Source: a virus
DNA: 27,901 nt
IMG/VR virus record: IMGVR_UViG_3300017971_000664
Location: 1 to 27,901 of that record
Strand: one strand, 5' to 3'
Shown here: one piece after another, positions 19,897 to 27,719 of the stretch
How the letters are laid out: each line of letters begins with the position of its first letter
Numbering within the stretch: position 1 is the first letter of the stretch
The notes under the pieces: model-generated
The model's database searches: none
What the model was told of the DNA's origin: nothing
What the model saw: the letters and a program-made list of their open reading frames with translations, nothing else
Position numbers and translations under genes: made by a program

Positions 19897-20738
19897 TGAT
19901 CTTTCAAGGAAAAGATGGTGTACTGAGAATTACAGATAATCATCAAGATACCACAAACTATTTGAGAGTCAGGTTCAGAAATATGGATTTCAGTTCCCAG
20001 CTCGGTAGACCTGCTCTTGAAGAAAGACTTGTTTTGGATACCGGCAAGGTGAACGAATGTTCTCATTATGTTACCGGTAATGATATGGTAATTTATGATC
20101 CATTTGGTTTGTCTTTCTCATTCATGATGGACACCACCTGTAATCGTGATCCTCAGGGGTCTGGACGAGACTTGGTCTACGAAGCGCTTATATGCCGTAA
20201 TGCGAATAACTTCGGGGCCAGTCCGGCTCAAACTTGGGCTGGTTATGGTAACTCAACCAAAGGAACAACTGAAAATAAACCTGGTACGCCTAATCCGGAG
20301 TTCACAGAAAAAATTGGAAAAACTCCGTATGCTACCGGTACGGTAACCGCGGCATTTGCAAACGATATTCTTATATCAGAATCATACCTTCTGAATTATC
20401 TGGCTAATGGTGTTGCTAAGTTTACATCCGGCATATACACCGGTCAGGAGTTCTTAGTTGATTGGAACGAGCCAGATAGTAATACTCTAGTGGCTTTTAA
20501 GGGTATTGACCACAGTACCATCGGAATTGGAGATACGTTCGAAGTATGGGAGAACTACCGTACAGTAGACATCCAGTTCAAACTAGATAATGGATTAGGT
20601 ACTCCAATTGTTTGGAAATTTAATGAAGTTTACTTTCCGCCGAATGAGATTATCTTGGCTGAAAGCGAAGAAAGTATAAACGTTACTGCGACTGGGGGCG
20701 TATACGGCACCGTACAGCGTGGAACAGATTGGATATAA
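19896..20738 (+). CDS. Tail tube-like protein A (280 aa), with insertion
   Basis: This protein is a paralogue of the next gene. Shared segments are the beta hairpin at the start, RPALEERLVLDTGKVNECSH then YVTGND (about 38-63), a D-x-x-x-x-S-F-S-x-M strand, and the C-terminal KFNEVYFPPNEIILAESEES followed by GVYGTVQRGTDW. Between the halves (about residues 100-222) it carries extra sequence that includes the reused beta module (YLANGVAKFTSGIYTGQEFL, about 164-218). A tail tube or tail terminator-associated protein is likely; it may form the tube end or a surface-decorated ring. Starts within the stop of the joining protein. Confidence 0.65.
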   Translation: MIFQGKDGVLRITDNHQDTTNYLRVRFRNMDFSSQLGRPALEERLVLDTGKVNECSHYVTGNDMVIYDPFGLSFSFMMDTTCNRDPQGSGRDLVYEALICRNANNFGASPAQTWAGYGNSTKGTTENKPGTPNPEFTEKIGKTPYATGTVTAAFANDILISESYLLNYLANGVAKFTSGIYTGQEFLVDWNEPDSNTLVAFKGIDHSTIGIGDTFEVWENYRTVDIQFKLDNGLGTPIVWKFNEVYFPPNEIILAESEESINVTATGGVYGTVQRGTDWI

Positions 20739-20749
20739 AGGAATAAAAT

Positions 20750-21316
20750 ATGTCAATTTATCAAAATAAAGATGCTAAGATCAGACTCTATGATGGAACC
20801 GCTACTCCCTTCTACCTGGAACTGTGCCTGGACAACGGTGACTTCACTGGTCCGATGGGTGATCCTGTTCTTGAAGAAAGACTGATCCTTGACCGTGGTC
20901 TCGTTGGTGCCTGTACTCATTATGTAACCGGAAACGATTCACCAGTCATGGAACCTGTAGATATATCTTTCTCTATCATGGTTAATGATGGAGATAAGTT
21001 TGAGTATTTCATGGACTGGCTGGAAGGTACCGATGTTAATAGTAACACCATCGTTACAACCAAAGGGACCAATCCACGTCTGGGTTCTGGTCTTTCATTT
21101 GCAGATACTACAAAGAGATGCTGTAACATTGAGTATAAGGCGCTCGTATCTACCGTTAACTTCAAAATGACTTACAACGAAGTTTACTTTGACATGGCTT
21201 CTCTGTCTCTTGCTGAGTCTGAAGAGGCTGTTACCATTTCTATTACCGGACGTTGTTACGGAACTATTGAACGTTCTGCGGATGACTTCACAGCTGGTAC
21301 CGATGTAACGGCTTAA
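20750..21316 (+). CDS. Major tail tube-like protein B (188 aa)
   Basis: The compact paralogue of the preceding gene shares DPVLEERLILDRGLVGACTH, YVTGND, a D-x-S-F-S-I-M-V strand, TYNEVYFDMASLSLAESEEA and GRCYGTIERS. It lacks the insertion of copy A. Capsid-like codon bias and the terminator right after it suggest very high expression, as expected of the main tube subunit, which polymerises into the tail shaft. The family is inferred from length, beta-rich composition and position; I cannot match it to a named tube protein. Confidence 0.7.
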   Translation: MSIYQNKDAKIRLYDGTATPFYLELCLDNGDFTGPMGDPVLEERLILDRGLVGACTHYVTGNDSPVMEPVDISFSIMVNDGDKFEYFMDWLEGTDVNSNTIVTTKGTNPRLGSGLSFADTTKRCCNIEYKALVSTVNFKMTYNEVYFDMASLSLAESEEAVTISITGRCYGTIERSADDFTAGTDVTA

Positions 21317-21322
21317 TCTTAG

Positions 21323-21348
21323 GGCCTACCTTCGGGTGGGCCTTTTTT
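21323..21348 (+). terminator. Rho-independent terminator after the tube gene
   Basis: GGCCTACC (21323-21330), loop TTCG, GGTGGGCC (21335-21342) with one T-G pair, followed by six T. It is seven bases after the tube gene stop. Confidence 0.92.
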
Positions 21349-21363
21349 CATTTAGGGGGAACT

Positions 21364-22149
21364 ATGAGACTTTCAAAACTCCTACCAGACACTACAAAAC
21401 TTACCTGCACCGGTACTGTGGCTGTCAATGTAAACGGTGCACCTATAGAACTCCCGATTACATCTGAGGGAGTACTTGAACTTCGGGATGAGATGCTACA
21501 TCACCGTCCTATTGCTCCTAAAAAGGCATTAACGATCAAGGCTGATTCAGAGACCGGTAAAGAACTAGGTCTATCTGAAGACACAGTCAAGTTGGTACAG
21601 GATGAAGCGGATGAAGGGTATATCCAGCAGTTGAATCAATACCATGAAGATTTCCTTTGGCAGATCGTTATCAAAGGCCTTACAATTGAATTTGAAGATA
21701 TCACCGGTACGCCTGTAGAAGATTTCGACGGAAAGAAAGCCGTACTACTGGCGAACGGGTTAACAATAGCTCAGATACAGATTATCTTTGATGCAATAGT
21801 TAAACTTGGATTTCAGCATTCCCAAGAACTCGATGAATATATCGAACGGTCGGTTGGAATTACAAAAGCGATAAAAAGAAAGATGGTATCCAAAGCTAAG
21901 AAGAACAAGGATACCGGGAATACTGGGACTTTCAACGAAGTCAGTATCATGAGTGAGTACTCTATATCCCCTATTGAGTGGGCAGAGCTCACCTCAATTG
22001 ACAAGCGTGTCCTGAACTATTCCCTTTTGCTAAAATACCATCAAGAAGCTGAGCGCATGGAACAACTTAAGCGCCAACAGAAGCTTGAATCAAATAAACA
22101 GAGAGCGTTGGGCAAGATGCCTACTTTCAGTAACAGAGGAGGGCGTTAA
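21364..22149 (+). CDS. Probable tail assembly chaperone (261 aa)
   Basis: The N-terminal 60 residues are beta-rich (LTCTGTVAVNVNGAPIELPI), the middle is helical and acidic (LWQIVIKGLTIEFEDITGT; GLTIAQIQIIFDAIVKLGFQ), and the tail is very basic (ITKAIKRKMVSKAKKNKDTG; RQQKLESNKQRALGK). Position after the tube gene suggests a tape-measure chaperone, and many such proteins have a helical core plus a basic extension. I found no convincing slippery heptamer for a frameshifted long form, and no tape measure gene follows, so function is tentative. It abuts the next gene without a gap. Confidence 0.5.
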   Translation: MRLSKLLPDTTKLTCTGTVAVNVNGAPIELPITSEGVLELRDEMLHHRPIAPKKALTIKADSETGKELGLSEDTVKLVQDEADEGYIQQLNQYHEDFLWQIVIKGLTIEFEDITGTPVEDFDGKKAVLLANGLTIAQIQIIFDAIVKLGFQHSQELDEYIERSVGITKAIKRKMVSKAKKNKDTGNTGTFNEVSIMSEYSISPIEWAELTSIDKRVLNYSLLLKYHQEAERMEQLKRQQKLESNKQRALGKMPTFSNRGGR

Positions 22150-22740
22150 ATGGTAAACTATAGGATCGGGTATCACGATGCTGCTGCATCAGCCCGAACA
22201 ATTGACCTACTCCCGGGCGATGATGGTGTACGGATTGAATGGAGAACTGAAATCAATCGTAACGTGTCCTCCACCGGTAAGTATGAGAATGTGGTACAGA
22301 ATACTCTGCGTTTTATCACATTTGAAGCATATTTCAAGGAGGCGGCATTTCATAAGCTTGAGACTTTCATGTCTTTCGCTCAGCAGGGACAGCCGTTTTC
22401 TTTCACAAAGAATCCAGCTAAAGGATCAGAGACTCTCAATGGTGCTGTAAGTACAGGTGATAACAGTCTTATTGCATCCGCTACTGTAACTGGGTTTGAA
22501 GTTGGTGACTTTATTATTCTTAGGGACACGGAAGGACTGACATGGGATGTCTGTGAGGTTGAAGCGATTGCTGATACGACTATTACATTAGTAGATCCTA
22601 TCACGCATGACTATGACGATGGAACTAGTATATTCTGGTACTATGATTTTCCTGCACTGTATCTCATCGATGAAAAATTTGATCCTGATAGAGATGGGGA
22701 TTATTGGAATCATACCTTTAACTGTGTTGAGGTGCGATAA
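22150..22740 (+). CDS. Distal-tail-like protein (196 aa)
   Basis: The N-terminal part (DGVRIEWRTEINRNVSSTGK, then NTLRFITFEAYFKEAAFHKL) and the C-terminal strand (DGDYWNHTFNCVEVR) would form one beta fold of the kind found in distal tail or baseplate-adaptor proteins. Between them (about 97-170) lies an inserted beta module with the widespread pattern T-G-x-x-V-G-D-x-I-x-L-x-D (TGFEVGDFIILRDTEG, then DTTITLVDPITHDYDDGTSI). Its position directly before the large hub-like protein supports a tail-tip role. The stop overlaps the start of that gene (TAATG). Confidence 0.6.
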   Translation: MVNYRIGYHDAAASARTIDLLPGDDGVRIEWRTEINRNVSSTGKYENVVQNTLRFITFEAYFKEAAFHKLETFMSFAQQGQPFSFTKNPAKGSETLNGAVSTGDNSLIASATVTGFEVGDFIILRDTEGLTWDVCEVEAIADTTITLVDPITHDYDDGTSIFWYYDFPALYLIDEKFDPDRDGDYWNHTFNCVEVR

Positions 22741-24668
22741 TGGCAATTAATCCTTCTCCTGCCTATGAGGCCGCAAACGAGCTTGCTTACAAGACTCCGA
22801 TGTATACCGTGTCCTTTCAGACAATCGCAGGAACTGAAGAGTACACAGTAACAGATCTAAATATTTCATTTCCACTATGGATAAAAAGGGCAATATCTGT
22901 TGATCAACCTGCATGGACTGTTGATGAGCTCGCTGGGTACACCTGCGTTATCACTACAAGACGTGGGGAACAGGTTACCAGAGAAGTGGATGGTAATACG
23001 GCAGATACAGTTACTTTTATTCAGAGTCTTCCTATGGATACAGTGGATATAGACGATACGTTCGTATTGGATTTCTATGAGGATTTCTGCACGTATCAGC
23101 CAGCAGACAGTGTATTCACGAACAGAACATATAAACCGTACGTGTCTTATATTTCTGGTGGTGGATATAGTATCACTCCAGATGAAGGAAATACTTCTTC
23201 GGCAACACTAAGCATTGATATGGTTGACACAGATGATGAGATCACACAGATGATCCATAATGCTACTGGTCGTCTCCAGAAGAAAACCTGCATTGTTAAT
23301 GCTGGGTATGTCGGTATGGATATCCATGATATGATAACAGTGTTCACAGGAGAAGTTACTGACTATAAATATACCAAGAAAGGTATATGGACTATCAAGG
23401 TTTCTGATGCAATACGTGATCTGAACAAGAATATATTTAGGGATGCTAGTGATGACAACGTAAATGTTATCACAGGTAACCCTATAAACTTGATTCTGTC
23501 CCTTCTGATAAGTAACACAGGGGATGGTACAAAAGGTGTATACGACATTTTCCCTTTAGGGTATGGGTTGAATATGCCGATATCAAAGATAGATATAGAG
23601 GCTTTTGAAGAAATCCGAGATACATATTATCCTGGAACGTCTGTTACATTTTGGTTCGAGATGACCTCTCGTGAAAGTGCTAATGACTTCTTTAAGGCTC
23701 AATTCTATCAGCCGTTAAACATGTACCCAGTAGTGACAGGTGACGGAAAATACTCTGCCAAGATCTACCGGCAGCCTCTTCCTCCATATGTTCCGTATTC
23801 TATTAATGAGAATGATATGCTTGAGGTTCCAAATTATGATGGTAACCTGAGTGATCTTATTAATGAGGTACAGTTCAGCTATAACTACAATGATGATGAC
23901 GGTAAGTATGAAGATATAACTGTATTTGCAGATGCCGAGTCAATTAATGCCAGAGGTGTGGGTGATAGAACGCTTGAGATCGAATGTCTTGGCGTTAGGG
24001 ATACCAATCCAGATACTGGAGGCATACTGATGGATACACAGGGCTTCATCGAGAAAAGTGCTAAACGTATTTTCTCAAGGTATGCAGAACCTCCGGTAAA
24101 GTTGTCTGTTGATCTCATGTACAGATACCTTCTGATCGAAACCGGGGATATAATTCTTGTATCTAATAAGTTCCTACCAAATCTAAGGACCGGGAATTTT
24201 GATCTTGAAAACATTCCGATGGAAGTCATCAAAAGAACCGTTGACTGGAAGCGTGGGAAGGTAAAGCTTGAGCTATTGCAGACAGGGTATGCAGATCTCA
24301 AATATGCTGGTATTAGTCCTATATTAGAAGTAGATACCCCAGTAAATAATGAAGCATTCACTGTTGCGGATGTTGGAAATTACAGAGAAGGGTATCGGGT
24401 TACACACTGGAGACCTGTATTTGAATTTGAACGGACAGATGATCCGAGTACACTCAAGGGAAATGAGGAAACACGTCCGTACTACCATATGAAGAAACTT
24501 GAAGACAACTTAACAATAACAACTATTAATGGATTACTAATAACAATCAGCGGGCTATCTAATCCTCCATTGGAAGGCGATGTATTTACCTTCAATGATA
24601 CTGGGACTCTAACAGTAGATCAGGAGTTCTGGGGACGTATAGGAGCCGGATATCTGATAGCACCATAA
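22740..24668 (+). CDS. Large tail-tip / baseplate hub-like protein (642 aa)
   Basis: This is the largest tail protein in the window. Residues 59-111 are the reused beta module (WTVDELAGYTCVITTRRGEQ, ending in DIDDTFVLD). Residues about 120-260 contain SISGGG-type turns and VFTGEVTDYKYTKKGIWTIK with VSDAIRDLNKNIF, reminiscent of hub proteins that fold like phage T4 gp27. The 400-560 region (RIFSRYAEPPVKLSVDLMYR and RTVDWKRGKVKLELLQTGYA) resembles late hub domains. The C-terminus (550-642) is a separate beta domain. No lysozyme or metallopeptidase motif is seen. Probably the central spike or hub that initiates tail assembly and DNA passage. Confidence 0.62.
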   Translation: MAINPSPAYEAANELAYKTPMYTVSFQTIAGTEEYTVTDLNISFPLWIKRAISVDQPAWTVDELAGYTCVITTRRGEQVTREVDGNTADTVTFIQSLPMDTVDIDDTFVLDFYEDFCTYQPADSVFTNRTYKPYVSYISGGGYSITPDEGNTSSATLSIDMVDTDDEITQMIHNATGRLQKKTCIVNAGYVGMDIHDMITVFTGEVTDYKYTKKGIWTIKVSDAIRDLNKNIFRDASDDNVNVITGNPINLILSLLISNTGDGTKGVYDIFPLGYGLNMPISKIDIEAFEEIRDTYYPGTSVTFWFEMTSRESANDFFKAQFYQPLNMYPVVTGDGKYSAKIYRQPLPPYVPYSINENDMLEVPNYDGNLSDLINEVQFSYNYNDDDGKYEDITVFADAESINARGVGDRTLEIECLGVRDTNPDTGGILMDTQGFIEKSAKRIFSRYAEPPVKLSVDLMYRYLLIETGDIILVSNKFLPNLRTGNFDLENIPMEVIKRTVDWKRGKVKLELLQTGYADLKYAGISPILEVDTPVNNEAFTVADVGNYREGYRVTHWRPVFEFERTDDPSTLKGNEETRPYYHMKKLEDNLTITTINGLLITISGLSNPPLEGDVFTFNDTGTLTVDQEFWGRIGAGYLIAP

Positions 24669-24678
24669 GGAGATTTAT

Positions 24679-25602
24679 ATGGGATTTTTAGACCCTAATA
24701 CTGATTTTAGATTCATACTACCTACTGAGACTGATGCAAATTCACCGATAAGTGAAGAGCTGATGTCCCAGATCAGAGAGAACCTGGAATCTAACATGAA
24801 GGACACCAAGTATTCCGGACTAAGGTTCGAAGTGGTGTCTGTGGATAGTGATACCCAGATGACCGTTACAAAAGTTGATCCTGGAGATGAGGGCTGGGAA
24901 GCAGGTGAGCTTGCTCTGTTGATTACATCGATGCAGACCGGGAACGCTCTTGGGTTCAACTATAATATTAACGTTAATACAGCATTAAGTACAGGTACTG
25001 CTACAATTACGTACACAGGTACTACACTGTTATCCGATGGTATATTAGCAGGCGATATTGGGCTGATAATGTACTCTTTTACTGGTGTAGCCCATACGCA
25101 TGATGGGATTAACTCTCCGGCTATTAGTGCTGACGATAGCTGGCATACATCAGTTGATGGAGGACAGTGGACTAATCCTTCTGTGGTTGAAACATTTGAT
25201 TCTGTCACATATTTCTCTGGGGATTCTGTTGGTAGGGTATTCTGTAAGGTTCGGATGACCGGATTGAGTATATCTTCTTCTAATTTATCGGGGATGCAAC
25301 TTAGGATGCGAATTAAGGCCGGTACGTATGAGTATATAGAAGCAACTACCGGAAACTATGCGACATATACAATAGCATCTGATTATCTTGGACCTACGAT
25401 GACAGTAGGAACTGTGCCAGATGGCTTATCTCATCTCTGGATCCCAATGGACAAAGGACTTTACTCTGTTGATCTAGCTTCTGCTGGTGTACCCTTTGAT
25501 GCTCCTATGTTTCCTCAGCTTGATCTCATCAGTAGCGCGTCTTTTCCTGCTTTTACTACTCTGAATTTTACTGCAGAAATAACCTGGTACTCAGCACCGT
25601 AA
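24679..25602 (+). CDS. Candidate tail fibre / receptor-binding protein (307 aa)
   Basis: AAGGAGA precedes ATG 24679. The N-terminal 60 residues (start GFLDPNTDFRFILPTETDAN) probably anchor to the tail tip. A middle part with many Thr/Gly and a GVAHTHDGINSPAIS segment (about 141-155, His-rich, as at metal-binding fibre sites) leads into a C-terminal beta domain of about 150 residues rich in Ser, Thr and aromatic residues, ending ITWYSAP. It is the last tail gene, the usual position for receptor-binding proteins. There is no intramolecular chaperone signature and no enzymatic motif. No fibre assembly gene follows. Confidence 0.5.
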   Translation: MGFLDPNTDFRFILPTETDANSPISEELMSQIRENLESNMKDTKYSGLRFEVVSVDSDTQMTVTKVDPGDEGWEAGELALLITSMQTGNALGFNYNINVNTALSTGTATITYTGTTLLSDGILAGDIGLIMYSFTGVAHTHDGINSPAISADDSWHTSVDGGQWTNPSVVETFDSVTYFSGDSVGRVFCKVRMTGLSISSSNLSGMQLRMRIKAGTYEYIEATTGNYATYTIASDYLGPTMTVGTVPDGLSHLWIPMDKGLYSVDLASAGVPFDAPMFPQLDLISSASFPAFTTLNFTAEITWYSAP

Positions 25603-25612
25603 GGAGAGACAG

Positions 25613-25894
25613 ATGGGAGCAAATATGGTTGAAATTCTCTCCTCGCTGGGGATGTTGTTAGGATGTTCTGGTATCTTTCTCTATCTGATCAAGATGCAAA
25701 ATACTAAACTTGATGATCTGGATAATAAGAAACTAGATAAGGAAATGTTCAAAGAACACCTGAAGACATTTGATGAGTTGAAGAGTGAAGTTAAAGATGT
25801 CCGAAACGATATGAAAGATATAAGAGGGATGATTAACTCAAATACAGAATTGTTGATCCGAGTAGATGAACGTATATCGAGGATTAACAAGTAG
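25613..25894 (+). CDS. Small membrane protein with coiled coil (holin- or spanin-like)
   Basis: The 93-aa product has one N-terminal membrane helix (about residues 5-27, ILSSLGMLLGCSGIFLYLI) followed by a long charged coiled coil (about 30-93, with KLDDLDNKKLDKEMFKEHLK and DVRNDMKDIRGMI). This layout fits an inner-membrane spanin (Rz-like) or an XhlA/holin-type lysis protein. Lambda-like inner spanins have the same order of parts but are usually longer. The only visible lipoprotein partner is 17 kb away at 7817. Lysis role is therefore an inference. Confidence 0.55.
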   Translation: MGANMVEILSSLGMLLGCSGIFLYLIKMQNTKLDDLDNKKLDKEMFKEHLKTFDELKSEVKDVRNDMKDIRGMINSNTELLIRVDERISRINK

Positions 25895-25904
25895 AGGTAG
25901 TAAC

Positions 25905-26474
25905 GTGGCTCAAGATACGAATAGCATAGCCAAAAACGTTACTTACTTTCTTACAGTTCTATGTGGTGCACTTATGATATTAGGAAGCCTCTATCTCCGT
26001 CTTAATTACGGAGAAGGGGCTGCTCCTGAGGTTGAGACGATTAAATATAACTACCCTAATGTCAGTGGGGATCCAATTAGACGGAATAGATTTAGGAATA
26101 TTCGAATATCTTTTAATACCCTAAAACAGGTAGTACCAGGGGAAACAAAGGATGTTAGAATGGTAATCAGTAGATCAATGGAAGTAGATTCAGGACCTGT
26201 CCACGATGGGGTAGTATTTTCATTGGTCATTGAGAATATGGCTAGATTTAAATCAATTCTATTTGATTATGATAGATGTGTAATTGAGCGAGAGACAACC
26301 ACGGATATCGTAGTATATTTACTAATCGATGGACTACAGGGTGTAACCATGCGTAAGCTGATTATATACATAGACAGACGTACAGATACAGTAAGTTTAG
26401 CTGGTTATGAAATAGATGCAAAAGATATATTGGATAAGGACTTAGAGATAGCACTTAATCAATTAAGAGGATAG
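25905..26474 (+). CDS. Membrane-anchored protein of unknown function (189 aa)
   Basis: GTG 25905 is preferred: AGAGGT (25893-25898) lies six bases upstream, whereas ATG 25866 in the same frame overlaps the previous gene and has no ribosome site. From GTG, residues 12-31 form one membrane helix (YFLTVLCGALMILGSLYLRL) with a short polar N-terminus. The remaining 155 residues are a soluble mixed alpha/beta domain (VVPGETKDVRMVISRSMEVD; RKLIIYIDRRTDTVSLAGYE). No motif is recognised. It follows another single-helix protein, so the pair may act together at the membrane, for example in lysis or superinfection exclusion. Confidence 0.65.
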   Translation: MAQDTNSIAKNVTYFLTVLCGALMILGSLYLRLNYGEGAAPEVETIKYNYPNVSGDPIRRNRFRNIRISFNTLKQVVPGETKDVRMVISRSMEVDSGPVHDGVVFSLVIENMARFKSILFDYDRCVIERETTTDIVVYLLIDGLQGVTMRKLIIYIDRRTDTVSLAGYEIDAKDILDKDLEIALNQLRG

Positions 26475-26479
26475 AACAT

Positions 26480-26983
26480 ATGGCAACCAAAACCGAGTTG
26501 ACCGAAAGGGAGATCAGGTATGCTACAGGTGCCAGTACAGCCGATATCAAACGCTGGTTGGGCGAGGGACTACTTGCTTGTCGGACCAGCGACGATAATT
26601 ATGATGCCAGGAAATTCTTCTTGTGGTACAGGGACAATGTGTACAGACCATCCTTAGGTAAGGGGGATACTGGCGTTGATCTGGATGTAACTGCGCATAA
26701 AGCAAGGTATGAGAAAGCAAGAGCCCAGAAGTATCAGATTAGACTTAAAAGACTGATGGATGGACTCATATCTATTGATGCTGCAGAACTTGCTCTTTAT
26801 GAGCTGCAGGAGGTCTTCGAAGAGATCAGTAAGAAACTACCTAAGATGATCGCAAAAAAGGTAGCAGGTAAGGACGAAGCTGAGATAATGATGAAGACTG
26901 ACGAATATATCAGGAAGATTTTGATCAACTATTCAAAACTAGGAGATGATAGTGAAGATAGTGAAGACAAAAAAGAAGAGTAG
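26480..26983 (+). CDS. Terminase small subunit candidate 1, Nu1-like (167 aa)
   Basis: The N-terminal winged helix-turn-helix (TEREIRYATGASTADIKRWL, then GEGLLACRTSDDNYDARKFF) matches the Nu1-type DNA-binding domain that recognises cos sites. The next helices (RYEKARAQKYQIRLKRLMDG, then a long helix with ELQEVFEEISKKLPKMIAKK) match the dimerisation and large-subunit-binding part. The tail is acidic (GDDSEDSEDKKEE). It would bind phage DNA near the packaging start and hand it to the GpA-type large subunit. It is separated from that gene by 15 kb in window coordinates. Confidence 0.8.
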   Translation: MATKTELTEREIRYATGASTADIKRWLGEGLLACRTSDDNYDARKFFLWYRDNVYRPSLGKGDTGVDLDVTAHKARYEKARAQKYQIRLKRLMDGLISIDAAELALYELQEVFEEISKKLPKMIAKKVAGKDEAEIMMKTDEYIRKILINYSKLGDDSEDSEDKKEE

Positions 26984-27218
26984 GCTACGGGTTAAAGAGT
27001 TACGTGGATTTGCTGATAGAGTTAATAGTTATGTTGAGGGTCTATCACATAGTGGCCTGATGACTGACTGGATCTTTGCAAATGCTGATATGATTCTGGA
27101 AGTTTTCTTTACAGCAGCGAAGGAGATATACAATGCCAAGAGGGAAGAAAGATACCGCGAAGAAGCAGACAAAGCGTGGACCTACGTCCGGGACAACGTG
27201 GACTACCTGTCCAGCTAA
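26952..27218 (+). CDS. Small protein between the two small terminase genes (about 88 aa)
   Basis: The frame opens at ATG 26946, but AGGAG (26941-26945) touches that ATG, so GTG 26952 with a six-base spacer is the likelier start. It overlaps the end of terminase candidate 1 and, at its other end, the start of candidate 2 by 86 bases. The product is basic at first (KTKKKSRLRVKELRGFADRV), then helical and hydrophobic (WIFANADMILEVFFTAAKEI), then acidic. Unknown function; possibly a packaging accessory. Confidence 0.5.
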   Translation: MKIVKTKKKSRLRVKELRGFADRVNSYVEGLSHSGLMTDWIFANADMILEVFFTAAKEIYNAKREERYREEADKAWTYVRDNVDYLSS

Positions 27219-27693
27219 GTTAGTAACGTATCTAGCGTCGATATCTGAGAGAGCTCTTACTGACTGGGTTAGGAAAGGATTAGTCAAAAAGACTGGTCAC
27301 GGTAAGTATAATATCAAGTCTGTACTTAAGGCTGCTCTTGAGCGAGATGTATTTCAGGGAGGTACTTCATTAAATGAGGTAACTACTGATGAGATTCAAC
27401 AGAATAAGGCGTTATTGGAGAAAGCACGTGCTGATTTGGCAGAAACTGAAGTAGCGATAGAGAAGCGTAAGCTGGTGGAGGTAGAGGATCTAAAGGGGTT
27501 CCTAGCTAATCAGATGGTGATGTTTAAGAAGGATCTAATGTCATTACCTCGAACAATTCCAGGGGCTTGCTACGGATTAACGGAGAAGGAAATTGAAGAG
27601 GATTTATCTTCAAGAATTTCGAAGTATTGTGAAGAACGGTTTGATAATACCGAATTATCTTCATTTATTAAATTTCTCGATCACGCTAAATAA
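27133..27693 (+). CDS. Terminase small subunit candidate 2, Nu1-like (186 aa)
   Basis: AAGGAG (27120-27125) is seven bases before ATG 27133. After a basic, probably disordered N-terminus (PRGKKDTAKKQTKRG), a helix-turn-helix (YLASISERALTDWVRKGLVK then KTGHGKYNIKSVLKAAL) and a long helix (NKALLEKARADLAETEVAIE) are followed by EVEDLKGFLANQMVMFKKDL and S-L-P-R-T-I-P-G. This is the Nu1 architecture again, but it is clearly different from the gene 150 bases upstream. It is the last gene of the window, directly before an AT-rich repeat region. It may be a second terminase subunit or a paralogue with a regulatory job. Confidence 0.78.
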   Translation: MPRGKKDTAKKQTKRGPTSGTTWTTCPAKLVTYLASISERALTDWVRKGLVKKTGHGKYNIKSVLKAALERDVFQGGTSLNEVTTDEIQQNKALLEKARADLAETEVAIEKRKLVEVEDLKGFLANQMVMFKKDLMSLPRTIPGACYGLTEKEIEEDLSSRISKYCEERFDNTELSSFIKFLDHAK

Positions 27694-27719
27694 TTAATTT
27701 TATTGGATATAAATAATAT

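Noticed and set aside
21364-22149. Programmed frameshift in the tail chaperone gene
   Set aside because: A-rich strings near 21516 and 21866 are not good slippery heptamers, and no overlapping second frame continues downstream.
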